Shown piece by piece: positions 11,542 to 22,703 of a stretch of 64,000 nucleotides of DNA. Under the pieces are notes generated by a model. It worked only from the letters and a program-made list of their open reading frames with translations. It had not been told where the DNA came from and did no database searches. This DNA comes from Amblyomma americanum. Taxonomy: Eukaryota; Arthropoda; Arachnida; Ixodida; Ixodidae. A program made the position numbers and the translations under genes. The number at the start of each line of letters is the position of its first letter. The stretch's first letter is position 1. The stretch spans positions 24,514,269-24,578,268 of the forward strand of contig NC_135505.1 in the NCBI RefSeq assembly GCF_052857255.1. The letters run 5' to 3'.

Positions 11542-12900
11542 ATCACCGCCACCACCGTATAAATGGCTCAATGCATCACTCAAATTGAATTGACTCAGGA
11601 TGCGCCGCAATTCAACCGTGTGCGCTAAAGACCGCCGCATCTCGCCAACTGCACGTGCATCCCGTTCGGGGTCAAGCACGCAGTTAAAATCCCGGTGGCT
11701 GTGAAACGGCGCTAAAGAACGGAAGAAGTCTTTGTTCTGAGGATGGTTGGCCGGCACATTTACGCTGACGACGCGGATTTTGCGTTCACCATAATAAAAA
11801 TGAAACGCGATAACGCGTATTCAGTGTCGAACAGGCAGCGGCTACTATAAAGCGGGCTGCGCATAAACAGCACCACTCTCACACCAGGACTGCGAGGCAA
11901 ACTAAAAGAGCAAAAAAATTTCACAGAAAGCCGGTCATCAAAAGCGTTCTCATCCCGGCAAGCACGAAGGTTACATTCTTGCAGAAACAATAGATCAACT
12001 TTCTGTGCACTGGCGAAATGCACTACGTTACGCTGCTTATCTGGGTTACGCAAGCCCTGAACGTTGCGCGCAAGAAGGGTTAAGAAAGTGGAAATTCAAA
12101 GAAAAAACGTTATGAGGGTCATCTTGCCTGTCGGGGATTTCAGGAGTACGTACATGCATTTCGTCGTCGGAGGAGCCGCGGTCCGTGTCCGGTCCGTGGT
12201 GCCCGACTCGGGGCTTCTTGGCGGCTGGTATGGGTGACGAAGCATCTACGTCGCTTGGCGAAGATTGGCTCCGTGGGGTCCGCTGAGCACGAGTCACCTG
12301 GTTTTTGTAGAGGTCATCGCCCCTTAACACGTGGGATTCCGGGAACCAGGTGTTCGGGTCCCCGACCAATGTGTCGTCCTTGCAGGATGACTCGACTCTC
12401 TCTGCCCACTATGCTCGCGGGGTCGTCTCGTCCACGGCCGGCTGGCTGCCCGTCTTCTCCGTTTGCCGGTGAGGCAGCGGCAAGTTCCGCAGCGCAGGCT
12501 GAGAAGCAGACTGCAGCAGAGCGTTCGCTGGGCCAGACGCAAGCTCGCTGTCGCTGCTCCGGCAGCCCATGGCAGATGATGTCGCAGATAACGCAGCCGG
12601 CGTTTGGCCGCCTGCGCTGGCTCGTCGGCTGTCGTGACAGCGGAGCGTTCGTCCGATGCATGCATGCTCTGTACCTTCGAGCCCCCAGGGGAATCGGTGG
12701 AGAAGGGGGAGCCGTGCCAGGACCAGTGACCGCAGGCGTTGTAGGCCCTGTCTCCTCTGTGACGCCAAGTGGGCACAGCGATTTGGCCAGGCGACGATCG
12801 CCACGATCACCGCGAGCGCTAACTTTCCTGCGGCCAACCAAGGCTTCATGACGTCATCAAATGCAAGCTGTATAAAATAACCACCACACCTAACTTCAAT
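11542..12900 (-). pseudogene. Tx1/L1-like LINE: end of ORF1 and endonuclease
   Basis: On the minus strand, ORF2 starts around 12120-12050 with LARNVQGLRNPDKQ and continues VDLLFLQECNL (12000). After a frame change come VNVPANHPQNKDFF (11760) and RDFNCVLDPERDAR, the GDFNCVLD-type block of Tx1/L1 endonucleases. It stops at 11545 with a GGGGD end next to the neighbouring LINE tail. Upstream (12100-12840) is a basic, Ser/Pro-rich frame including KKPRVGHHGPDTDRG, which looks like the C-terminal part of ORF1, although I could not read a clear zinc knuckle. Two copies of CCAGGCGACGATCGC near 12788 and 12921 mark a further small repeat at the right side. Confidence 0.65.
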
Positions 12901-13189
12901 TAGTGGGCATGGCAAAGTGACCAGGCGACGATCGCTAACCTCGTCAAGCTTAGATAGATAAAGAGGAGGAGGGAAAGACAGGGATGTTAACCAGTCGTCA
13001 AGCGTATGCCTCGTTAAGCTGCATACCAAATGTTGTTAGTCCAAGCAGCCAGTCAGAATTTTCTCGGAAATAAATGGAAATGGAATTGAACCCCGCGTTT
13101 TGTTTTCGTCGCACAGGTCAGTTACAGTCACTCATTTCATAGTGACGATAGATTTTTAATTGCTCTGCCGTACCCTCATGAGTGTTTAG

Positions 13190-14100
13190 AAATTGCGTAC
13201 GAGTGTTTTTGTTCGTGCAGACTTGTTCTGTGTGAGGACGTTGAGGAAAATCCGGTACCATCTGTCGATGCTTCAAACGCTAATAAACTGTCAACAGGCC
13301 ATAAGAAGAGATATCGCTGACCTGAAGATTAGCCTTGAAACCACAGAAAAGAGGGTAACATGCATTGATGTTATATGTTGGCTAATCTCGAACAGAAATC
13401 CGAAAACATTCATAACAGGAGCACTGCCGCTTCCGGTGTTCCAATGATCATCGCTAAAATGCAAGAGATTCCGCGGGCTGAACACATCAAGCTACTTAGA
13501 AAACCATAACCGGAACTCTAACCTTATTGTTTTTGGCTTTGAAGGCAGTTCGGATTATTCGGATTTGCGCAGTGAGGTTGTGAAAAAGATTTTTGAAGAT
13601 AAGCTAAATGTAATACACACGTCCATCAGTCGCATTCATATATTTGGGAAAACTTCTAAAACACAGATTATCGCGCGTTTTGAAGATTACAGAGAAAAAG
13701 CAGCTGTTCAATGCAATGCTCGGAAGCTGAAGGGATCCGGCATGTCCGTACAGAAGGACTATTGCGCAGACACGCTCCGAAAGCTTCTCTGGGAAAGGGC
13801 CGAGAGTGAAAAAGATCCAGGGAAGAAAGTGAACTTCCTTCATGACAAGCTTCGTGTTGACGAGCAGTTATACACACGGGATGACAACACGATGAGCCGC
13901 CAAGTGCTACCGAAGAAGGCAGCATCCCTGCCTGATATCTAGCAAACAAAACAAAGGCCGCTGAGCATGCTTTCCATAAAAGTGAGAAGAATAGCGAATA
14001 AAAGAGACGCACTAGTGGTACTTTTGATTTCATATGATCCTCAAATTTCTGTGATCATAGAGACCTGGCTTTGAATATTTTAATAAAAACCACTTACTAC
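13190..14100 (+). pseudogene. LINE ORF1 fragment, L1-like RRM region
   Basis: A short coiled-coil-like frame (13268-13340) precedes NLIVFGFEGSSDYSD (13518) and ARFEDYREKAAVQCNARKL (13675), then KGSGMSVQKDYCADTLRK and KVNFLHDKL. This order is typical of the RNA-recognition part of L1-type ORF1 proteins. The frame stops at 13940. Beyond it SVIIETWL (14050) resembles the TETW start of an endonuclease. The element then ends in TTTTAATAAAAACCACTTAC and a short (TAC)n tail, so the rest of ORF2 is deleted. Confidence 0.7.
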
Positions 14101-14692
14101 TACTACACTCGAAGAGAGAGTTCGCACTGAGCAACCCTCAGGTCGGGCCAAGTCGGCCCTACAACAGGCGATGGGTTGATGGAAATAGGATACGCTTCCG
14201 GGGAGATGAGGAACAGGAGTCTACTACTCTCGCCGTCATGCCTCCAAGGGCGCGCCGCAACTGTAGTCGGGTGCAACTCTAAACCGCAGCGGCTTTTCTC
14301 TGTCCAAGGACCCCCTACTAGCCAATGGCGTCGGTCGATTCTCATGATCCTGTTAGTATGATCAAGCAGGGAGCGGTGGATGAAAGGGGATACTTCCTTC
14401 CCTCTATGGTCGGGGACAGACCCTTGCTTCAATGTGGCGCTGTTTCCTGCATTGTCACGTTAGCAAGGTCATGAGAACCGGCCGACACCATTGGCTGGAA
14501 GGGGGTCCTTTGACCGTGGAAAAGCAGATAAGTTCTTGAGTCGTATCCGGCTATAACATGCTCCGAATTGTTTAAAAACGTAGTCTTCCAGTCACGATGA
14601 CCTTGTTCAGCCGACGCCTGACTCGGCCCGCTCATGACGGACCCATACAGACGAGGCTGATCCCGTGGCTACGACGCCTGCCTTGCGTGCAG
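14101..14692. other. Upstream flank of the M20D exon, no gene seen
   Basis: No domain is recognisable. If the exon at 14693 belongs to a real gene, this would be intron; the first exon, expected to encode the N-terminal part with the substrate-side His/Glu region, was not found anywhere in the window. Confidence 0.4.
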
Positions 14693-14938
14693 GTCGCACC
14701 AAACTACGTCCTGCCGACGGGTTTCCGGGCCGAGTATGACACCGGTGGGCCGTGCGTCTGCTTCGTGGCCAAGTACGACGCGTTGCCCGAGGCGGAACAC
14801 GCGTGCGGCCGCAACCTGATCGCTGAGGCCGCGCTCGGTGCCTCGCTGCCGCTCAAGAAGGCTCTCCACAGCGCCCCAGGACTCTCGGGCCGCATCGTGT
14901 GCCTGGGAACGCCTGCCGAGGAGGACGGTTCCGGCAAG
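14693..14938 (+). pseudogene. M20D peptidase (PM20D2-like) exon, metal-site part
   Basis: Translates from APNYVLPTGFRAEYDTG through FVAKYDALPEAEHACGRN, LIAEAALGASLPLKKAL and VCLGTPAEEDGSGK. This is the catalytic domain of peptidase family M20D, closest by eye to animal PM20D2, a dipeptidase acting on basic or beta-alanyl dipeptides. The exon has a pyrimidine-rich acceptor (CCTTGCGTGCAG, AG 14691-14692) and donor AAG|GTCTGC (14939), and is in phase 0 at both ends. The family motif is HACGHN/D, where Cys and the second His bind metal; here the His is Arg. The Glu pair in PAEEDG is kept. Together with changes in exon 2 this suggests an inactive paralog or pseudogene. Confidence 0.82.
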
Positions 14939-16012
14939 GTCTGCGGCGTGGCTGATAGCTTTTTTCCTCTACTTTTCTTCTCATCGCCAACTCGTTGGCT
15001 GGGTTCTTTCTTACTAGTTTCTTCCGTTCCCTATTCAAGTCCAGTATGATTTGAGGCCATGAATCTCTATGGCCACTACATATCACCTTCCAGAACACGT
15101 CCAAATAAAAAATATCAAAAATATGTTTCAGAAACGCTACAATCGTCCCACATCTCTCTTTTGAAGTTGGCTATCTGACGAGGCCCACACCAAGTTCATG
15201 TCTGTGAATACAGTCGAACCATGCTAGAACGAAAAGTTTTACAACGAAATAATGGCTATAACGAAGGAATGACGATTCCTCCTGGAAGCTCGGTCAACAC
15301 GGTACGAACTAATCATCGGGCCTCTTCAACTTCGTTACAACGAGGTTCAACTGTACTGACTAAGCGTCTGCTAAACATATCATATCCATGTTCATCATTC
15401 TCGGACAAAAAATTAGAAAATTGTAATATACTCTTATAAAGATATTCAGAGTAATGGTCCATTCTTTTTATCTAGCGAAATCTTTTTTAAGTGTTTGCAT
15501 CGGTCGCAACGAACAGTTAAGACTTCCATAGTAAATCAATGGGGAACCCTTTGACGTTAGCAAACACAAATGTTAATAGAAAAAATACCAGACTTCCTTC
15601 ATATGATCTGCGGTTATATTGATTCTTACAGTGAAATCTTGCATTATATGCAAAATTTGCGTTTATAAGCGGTTTCGCGCTCAAAAATGTTCTTGTCCAG
15701 GATTGTTCGCATAGGTTTCCAACTTTTTATTACTTCCTTTACGGGAAGTGCTTGGACACACAATTAATAGCGTGTATTTGCGCTGCCAGAATACATTCCC
15801 ACGCGGCAGTTCACTGTCTGTGAACAGTCGGAGTGGAATGCTCAGCTTCTACGCTGTTCAAGGGGCAGAACATGCTCGGGTGTGCCAGAGACAAGCTGCA
15901 TGCACGATTGTGTTAGCCTTATGCTTCTCGCCGAAGCTTTTCGGGCTGCTCGATGTCGAGGATGCCCGGTCGGCTGAAGGGCAACGACCTCGTGTGTGGT
16001 ACGCGCATGCAG
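14939..16012 (+). other. Intron of the M20D gene
   Basis: Sequence between two phase-compatible exons. It contains a pogo/Tigger-like MITE at 15211-15353 and otherwise AT-rich DNA with no gene seen. Confidence 0.55.
15211..15353. mobile_element. pogo/Tigger-like MITE
   Basis: 143 bp element with terminal inverted repeats CAGTCGAACC and GGTTCAACTG, flanked by TA on both sides (15209-15210 and 15354-15355), the usual target of Tc1/mariner/pogo transposons. The repeats extend inward with mismatches (AGAACGAA against GTAACGAA). No coding capacity. The TIR resembles those of Tigger/pogo elements. Confidence 0.8.
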
Positions 16013-16249
16013 GAGCTGATGCTTCGGGGCGGTGCCCTTAAGGACGTGGACGCGGTGGTCATGGTGCACCTGAGTGCGGTGAACGACGTGGCGCCGCCGT
16101 TCATGGCTGTGGCCAAGGTGCGCGTGCGCTACACGGCCAGGGCGTCTTATGTGGAGGGCGCCCCCAACATGCGCCGTCAACGCCCTGGACGCCGCGGTGG
16201 CAGCCTACACGTCCGCGGCCGCCATGCACCAGCACATGAGGCCCAGAAG
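16013..16249 (+). pseudogene. M20D peptidase (PM20D2-like) exon 2, compensated frameshifts
   Basis: The exon opens after acceptor CGCGCATGCAG (AG 16011-16012) with ELMLRGGALKDVDAVVMVHLS, aligning with the VVFMAHPS block of PM20D2, whose His binds metal. FMAVAKVRVRYTARASY follows; the family has GKASHSA there, so the conserved His is Tyr. Near 16165 homology jumps to the +1 frame (VNALDAAVAAYTSAAAMHQ, HMRP). The exon is 237 bp and ends at GAAG|GTGCGC, so its length still fits phase 0 and the original frame stays open. Two opposite indels therefore appear to have replaced about 25 residues with unrelated sequence. Confidence 0.8.
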
Positions 16250-19206
16250 GTGCGCACTCAGTGAGAATGCTATAAGCCTTCTTGGAGTGCGACTATGCAT
16301 ACACAGACATCAACTTCGACTAAATCGTCAAATTCCCTTTTAATGCCATTGAATGTGTAGATTTTTCTATAAAAGAGCTCTTGGGCCTTTGAATACTCTA
16401 ATTATAAGCTAAGAAAGATCATTACTCTAACGTTATGCCCCCTGATATACACGCAATCGAAATAAAATATCAAAATTTGTTAGCGCCGCTTAACCTTGAG
16501 AAACCAGCAAGTCTGTTCCGAACTGTGTAAAAGGTCTCGAATCAACTGGAAGGCTCAGTGACAGTAGACAATTTTAATCCTACAGCATTAAAAGCCGCAC
16601 CTTTAAAAAAAATGTCTTCGGTCATAAAATTCGCTCATTGGCTGTATCGACGTGACGTCACCGGCGCTGAATCCACTGCAACGGGAGCGCTGTGGACACA
16701 CGTCTGCTCTTCACCACTGGCAAGAGGCAACTGATGAGTAGATGTCTATAGAGCCGACGACACGGACGCAATGCAGATACATCGAAACGTATAGTCGAAA
16801 CGTGGCTCAATGCGTTTGTCGTCCGCATCGGCTGCGGGAGGTGGTCGGTAAGTGGGTACCGGCGCACGCCGACCTCGCGACCGTTTCCCTCAGGGGGAAC
16901 GCAGCACCTCGCTGAGGGAACGCAGGACTGGAAGAGGCTCTGCTGATCCCGCAACACCCTGCGCCGGAGAAGAGTGGGGCTCCTGCGGTGACGAACCCTC
17001 GGAGGGGAACATAGAAAGTACGCGCGTCAAGATCAAGAAGGTATGTCGCTGAATATGAAGGAGCTAGCGGCGCTAAAGGATTAAGGAATAATGAAACATG
17101 GTAAGTTCCGAAAACATAAACTACGGGAGCCAGTCACAGAGCCACATGTAGACTACCATCATTAGCAAACTCACTTGACGATGCTAATCTGATTTGTTAG
17201 TTTCCAGCATTTATATGTTTATGTGGAAAAACTGGCACGTTAGTAATAGGGGAGTAATTATACTCATTGACATCCACCCGAGCGCACCTATACGGCTACA
17301 AAGGAAAGCTATACAGCTTTCTCAGAAACTTCGTAGTTAAAGAAAAATTCGTCCTGGTCCGGGGTTCGAACCCGGGACCACCACTACACCGGAGCAGTCG
17401 CTCTACCTACTCAGCTAACCGGCGAGAGCGAATTGATCGCACTCGCCCTACCATAAGCTTGCCGTCCCGGTTAGCTGAGTTGATAGAGCGACTGCTCCGG
17501 TGTAGCGGTGGTCCCGGGTTCGAACCCCAGACCAGGACAAAATTTTCTTTAACTACGAAGTTTCTGAGAAAGCTGTACAGTTTTCTTTTGTAGCCGTATA
17601 GCTGCGCTCGGGTAGATGTGAATGAGTAATTACTCCCTTATTACAAATCTACTCCACCTTGGGGGATTCCCCTAACCATTTGGCCTAACTTGTAGGTTGT
17701 TTGCTCTGTACTCTGGTTATTTTTTGTACAATTTTAATCAAACTGTGTTAAGTTTTCTATTCCTATTTTATATTACTCCGCTAATTTGAATCGTGACCTA
17801 TGCTTTTAAGTCTTATCTTTAAAATGTGCGTTAACCGTTGCAATTCCAAATCGTTTTGTATAAATTGAGTAGTCTGCACTTAGAGAGAACATGGATCTCG
17901 TCGAGCCCTGCTTCTTCGGCTTTTTGCCCATGTTCCCGACATTGTGTACGCATGTCAATTAAATCTGTCTGTCTGACAAAAAAGAAGGCGCTGGGTCGGT
18001 TGTCGCTTGCCAGTGATGAAGACCATGCGAATCATACAGAGACCAGGGAACCATGCAGAATTGCCTCTGTCGTATGTTTCTAGGTATCTTCATTTCGTCC
18101 GTGTTGCCACCTGTACATACCTTCGGGGAAACATCTAAACCACCTCACAGATAACCCGAAGATGTCTGGTTGTGTGCAGACGGATGTCTAGGGCCCGCTA
18201 ACACAGCCACGAAAGAATGACATAAAACTCGATGTAAAGGTATCAAGACCTTCTAATCCTATCCCAGTGCCAACAAAGAATGTAATTAGGTGTCCCTGTG
18301 AAGTTTTCCTCCAGCAAATTTTTTCCCATTCTTTCCCCAAAAGCTGTCAAAAAATTGTGCGACGGAATTGTTGAACACTCACTGGAAGTCGATCATTCAT
18401 GCGCCCTTTTTTTCGCACAGCTTCCCCTCACTGGTGACAAACAATTTGATCGGAAAGCGCTGGCTACTGAGAGTATGTGACGTCAAACTTTGTATGCAAG
18501 CTCCGCGTAATTCCACGGCATGCTAACGGTATGTCGCGGATACGCGACACTAGGAGTTAAGGAGTGCAAGACAGAAACTACCGTAAGCACTACGCACCCG
18601 TGGCGATCATTATTTCTCAACCCAAAAGTAATAATTTTTTAGATGAGCGAGCTGATTAGCTGCGCCTCGCAAATTGTGTCAGAAAAATGATAAATTGGCA
18701 CTTAAAGGATTTTTTAGAATGATATGCCGATTACAAAGCACTGAGTAAAAGAGCATCAGAAAACAAATATAAAAGGCCTTAGTGGAATTATCACGCGCGG
18801 CCTGCCCAATCTTGACTCGCGGCTTTGTGACGTCATTCTCGATGTAGTGTGAAACAAGAATTCGTTCACCTAACGGCAATTTTATCGGAAAAAACGAAAT
18901 AACTACATCCGTGACGAAAAAACGCTGAACGGTGAAACAGCCATGAACGAAGATCCCCATTATTGAAGTGCACACAAAAAATGAAATTCTTCATAGTTGT
19001 GGTTAAAATTGACACAGAAATGCTGCCTGGTTCTAGCGAGGCAACAATGTCTCTGTAATGTCATCAATCACCACTGATAGGGTTATGACCGAAACAAACG
19101 TGCTGGTCAGTTGAACCGGTAAGCGAACGCTGGACCACTTAAATCCAGTACGAGCGCTGTAGCGTGATGAAGGTTTAAACGTTGAGTGGCCCGACTGACG
19201 CTGCAG
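16250..19206 (+). other. Intron of the M20D gene with repeats
   Basis: Contains the tRNA-like foldback at 17243-17644. About 17690-17976 looks like the 3' end of another LINE, ending AATTAAATCTGTCTGTCTG. The rest (16250-17240 and 17980-19200) shows only short frames without recognisable domains. Confidence 0.5.
17243..17644. mobile_element. tRNA-like foldback (inverted-repeat) element
   Basis: Two arms of about 180 bp (17243-17422 and 17467-17644) are near-perfect inverted copies around a 44 bp spacer. Each arm carries a tRNA-like unit. The right unit (17463-17538) has an A-box region TTAGCTGAGTTGATAGAG and a B box GGTTCGAACCCC; the left is its reverse. Outside the tRNA-like part both arms share a tail with TTAAAGAAAA, TTCGTAGTT and AGCTTTCTCAGAAAC. 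The anticodon loop of the right unit would read CCGGTGT, lacking the U usual at loop position 2, and there is no intact 7 bp acceptor pairing. I therefore call it a tRNA-derived repeat, not a tRNA gene. Confidence 0.85.
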
Positions 19207-19450
19207 ATCCACGGCATCATCACCAACGGGGGCGTGGTGGCCAGCGTGGTTCCGGACGAAGCGGAGCTGTACTACTACTACCTTGCGCCCAAAGCCATCG
19301 AGCTGGAGCAGCTGCGGCAACTGCTCGACAACTGCTTCCAGTGCGCCGCCGTCCCTACGGGCTGCGCTCTGTACCTGGACTGGCAGGGTGGCTACGAACC
19401 TCTACTCAGCAACGCCCCGCTGGCCGACGACATGCTCACTCCCGCACGGG
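19207..19450 (+). pseudogene. M20D peptidase (PM20D2-like) exon 3
   Basis: Begins right after acceptor GACGCTGCAG with IHGIITNGGVVASVVPDEAE, then LYYYYLAPKAIELEQL, LLDNCFQCAAVPTGCALYLD and GGYEPLLSNAPLADDMLTPAR. This matches the dimerisation/lid region of PM20D2 (VHGII.NGG...IP...EL.YY.RAP). Phase 0 at the start fits exon 2. Homology stops at about 19449, where the next exon should join (TAALGLRL at 21789), but the bases there are GGGACATATG and contain no GT donor. Either the donor has been lost or splicing uses a site I cannot identify. Confidence 0.8.
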
Positions 19451-20410
19451 ACATATGCTGTCCTCAACTGGTTAATGGCACGCGGGCACTGTCGGCGACC
19501 GAGACATGTGCTGGAGTCCTTTTATGCACCCTCTTGTTCGTCTTGTGCATGCGTCTTCACAGCTGCTTGAAAATAAAACGACGCAGAGACAAAGTTGAGA
19601 AGGGGACAAATAGCGCTAGCGCTGTTTCGCTGACGACCCGGCGTCGCAGCGCTGTTTAAACTGAGAGAGATATACGAGGGACCTTCTCGGGCGCCTTTGG
19701 GAGCAGAGGGTAACTTCCACAGTGTACTCTGGAGCAGATCGAAACAAGCAAGCGGGTTAGCAGAACAGCTAGGCTTTTCCTCGCTTTCTAGTCCCAAAGA
19801 TAGCGGCTGCTATGAAGTCAGTGCAAACTATGTATAGTAGGTCCCCTCAAGGAAAACTCTGGTGTTCTCCTAATAGCCGTAGAAATACTGCACTACAGTG
19901 CCTGCTCTGTACGTCAGATAAGTGGAACGGCGGTGGGCGGACTCATGAGCGCATGTGTAGTTTATAAGTAAAGGTGAGCCGTGGAGTGTGGCATGCAACT
20001 CTGGCTATCAGTGTTCTTTACCCGGAGATAGGGCGACAAGCCCGGCAGTTTTTCTTAACGTGAGCTAGCCGCAACAGGCCCAAATCTGAACTATAGTCAT
20101 CACCACTGGTTTTATTACCTTTGTTAGCATCGGATTAAAACTGCTGTAAACACTGTGACATCCACATCATCTGTATTTTGGGCATGCCACCACGCCACCC
20201 CTCCAGCTCATTGCCACAACTGAAACCTAAGCTGTCGAACGAAATCTTTAGCACGACAGCGTTAAAGGCTCCGTTACGCGGAAAACCCTGCGTCGGCATT
20301 CTCAGCGATAAATATATGCTGGCGTAAGGTGACCCAGGCATCCAGCCCTAGAGAAGCAACTTAGGCGATCAAGCTACATAGGTCATGTGACCTTGAGGCG
20401 AAGACATCGC

Positions 20411-20585
20411 AACCAACCCACCGGATTGTGAGCAATCTAAGCACCCTGGCATGTGGCAGTGAAATTAATGATCGACGGCGAGAGGTTGCTAGGGAAGAGC
20501 AACTTGGGCAGCGATAGACCAACCGGTGACAGCGCCTGCATCGCAGGGCATGTGGCGCATCGCTTAACCGCTGCACCACTGCGCA
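20411..20585 (-). repeat. tRNA-derived SINE, second family
   Basis: Reverse strand starts GCGCAGTGGTGCAGCGGTTA, a tRNA 5' half with an A-box pattern, followed by a degenerate B-box area and CAACCTCTCGCCGTCGATCA. A weakly similar block at about 770-825 suggests a dispersed family. No clear target-site duplication was found. Confidence 0.6.
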
Positions 20586-21364
20586 AGGAGTGGTATATGG
20601 ACTCCGAGGGACATGAATGTAAAGTTGAGAATGACCAATTCCGGATATGTCGGCATTAACTCAATAATGCTATCGCGTTACAACACTAGGGCGGAGCTTA
20701 AGTGTCCCCTTCAATTTTATTTCCCTCTTTCTCTCCCAGTGATTCCTGCATCGACCGCAGTCACTGTATTGATACAGGTGTCCCAACCTCACAAAGCTGA
20801 GTTTATACTGTCTCCAGCCTTGCCTTCCCCGCCTTATTACACGCCGCCTGTTAGCTTTCTCCGCATTACCTTCTCCTGCACCCCGAACCTACTCTCTCAT
20901 TTTGAACCAGACAAGTATAATCTAAACTACTGCGTTTGTTGTCAAATGCGTGCTGCTCTCTATCAATGCACCCAATATATTCATCCACATCACTTCCTGC
21001 TCTGTCTCGAATCTCCTGCGAAGATCTGTTCCTTTTTTTTTCCTTAGACGCAAAGCTTCGCTACAATATGCGAGTACTGGCAGTACACATCCTAAAGAGC
21101 CTGGCCCGCAGGTATAGTAGCGGAGCCGTGGAGCAGGGCACTTAAAGTGCTTCCGTAGCTCCTGATCTCGGTGGGGGAGGGGGGGGGGGGGGGTAAATAG
21201 GCTTTTCGTGCTAACGGATGCTGAAGGCACTCTTGAAGGATATTATAAGTATTTCACTCCGCGGCTCGCAGCGTAGCCTGTACCTGCATGCGTCACAAGC
21301 TGGGCGAGTTGGTTTTTCAATAGAAGACAAGGTGTTAGCGCAAGCTGACGCGGACAGTGAAAAA

Positions 21365-21598
21365 GTTTAGTTTATGGGGTTTAACGTCCCAAAGCGACTC
21401 AAGCTATGAGAGACGCCGTAGTGAAGGGCTCCGGAAATTTCGACCACCTGGAGAACTTTAATGTGCAATGACTTCGCACAGTACACGGGCCGCTACAATT
21501 TTGCCTCCATCGAAATTCGACTGCCGCGGCCGGGATCGAACCCGCGTCTTTCGAGCCAGGAGCCGAGCGCCATAACCACTCAACCACCACGGCGGCTT
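21365..21598 (-). mobile_element. Ruka-type SINE, reversed
   Basis: Reverse complement of the family seen at 9199-9440: head with B box (GGTTCGATCCC complement near 21533-21543), body, and the GACGTTAAACCCCATAAAC end at about 21373. A 14 bp target-site duplication CGGACAGTGAAAAA lies at 21351-21364 and 21599-21612, so insertion on the minus strand is well supported. Confidence 0.93.
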
Positions 21599-21786
21599 CG
21601 GACAGTGAAAAAGAACGTCGAAACGGAACGCCAACGGAACGCCAAGAACGAAGACACAGAACGCTTTCTTTCATCTTAGTTGAGCGTGCCGGACGGCTTT
21701 GACAAGGACTGTACGCAACGCTACCTGCACTTCCCGAGCCTTGCAACATGTTGCCGAAGGCTGGGCTCTGCCACGCTGTTCCGCAG

Positions 21787-22109
21787 ACACCGCAGCGTTG
21801 GGCCTGCGGCTGGTCGTGCCCCGCAGCGGACTGTCCAAGGTAGTCTTCATGGCGTCCTCGGACATCGGGCACGTGTCCCACCGCGTGCCCACCATCCAGC
21901 CGACGTTCACCATCTGCTCGGCGCCCAACCACACGCCGGAATTCGCCGCCGCTGCAGCGCACAAGGAAGCCCGGGCCCCAACGCTGCTCATGGCGAAGGC
22001 CATGTCGCTCACGGGCCTCGAACTCTTCCGAGACCCCGGCCTCCTCCCAGAAGTCCGCAAGAACTTTGCAGAGAACCAGGCGCCCTCCTCCGAAAACTGG
22101 AGGTCATGA
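21787..22109 (+). pseudogene. M20D peptidase (PM20D2-like) last exon
   Basis: After a good acceptor (GCTGTTCCGCAG, AG 21785-21786) the frame reads TAALGLRLVVPRSGLSKVV, FMASSDIGHVSHRVPTIQPT, ICSAPNHTPEFAAAAAHKEA and LMAKAMSLTGLELFRDP, stopping at TGA 22107-22109. It corresponds to the C-terminal catalytic part of PM20D2 (STDFGNVS...P...NHTEQYTEAAG), including the His of NHT that binds metal. It is uninterrupted, unlike exon 2. The acceptor needs one base from the preceding exon, which exon 3 could supply only if its donor were repaired. Confidence 0.82.
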
Positions 22110-22703
22110 TATCGGTATGCGATATAGCGCGTCTTGAAAAAAATGGCTCTTGCTCAACTCGGCTGAGCCGGTTATACGGACGCGGATACGTTGGCAGCAT
22201 CTGCTGCCCTTTTCCGCTTGAGGACACTTGGATGTCACTTCGTTCATCGAAATATACTCTACCTGGGGGATTCACAAACACAATTTGGCACAATCACGCC
22301 TTTTCGGTGCACGTCATTTAATAGAGCGAAGCCCAAGTTGACGAAAGGACACAGTAAAACACCAGGTCGTTTTATGCAGCGCTATATAAAGGCTACGGCG
22401 ATCTGAGCCAATCAAAACGGCGATCGCTGCAAAACGTGTTCCACCGACTCTCTCGCCCCGGAGACCAGGTGTGGCAGCGAGCGAGTGCAGACGCGTACAG
22501 ATCGGTTCCCGTCTTCGTAAATGTTTTCGGTCTGCTTTTTGTGTCACCTATCGCTGAAATGCACGCCATTCGGCACGGTTTCTTCTGAGGACTTCCTTCG
22601 GTGAGTGGCCCTTGTGCGCAAATTGTGGAACTTTTTGTGTCGAACACGCCGCGGCGACGCTAGGCGCGGGTCGGCTTAGGCCTAACCACACGAAGGGGGC
22701 ATT
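22110..22703. other. Flank and probable LINE 5' UTR
   Basis: No gene is seen in 22110-22390. GC-rich sequence from about 22400 may be the 5' UTR of the LINE that starts coding at 22704; its exact 5' end and any target-site duplication were not found. Confidence 0.4.

Larger units (their letters stand above)
19451..21786 (+). other. Intron of the M20D gene with SINEs
   Basis: Holds a tRNA-derived SINE (20411-20585, minus) and a Ruka SINE (21365-21598, minus). A poly(G) run lies at about 21173-21193. The remaining parts show no gene. Confidence 0.5.

Noticed and set aside
12234..12851. Plus-strand open frame of 205 codons
   Set aside because: Lies antisense to the Tx1/L1-like LINE; GC-rich shadow frame.
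15842..16180. His/Arg-rich minus-strand frame
   Set aside because: It is the antisense of the M20D exon 2 and has no family resemblance.
17463..17538. Functional tRNA gene
   Set aside because: The unit has A and B boxes, but the anticodon loop lacks the usual U before the anticodon, acceptor pairing is poor, and the sequence is one arm of a large palindrome.
21173..21193. Poly(G) run as a special structure
   Set aside because: A simple homopolymer next to SINE-rich DNA; nothing else supports a function.
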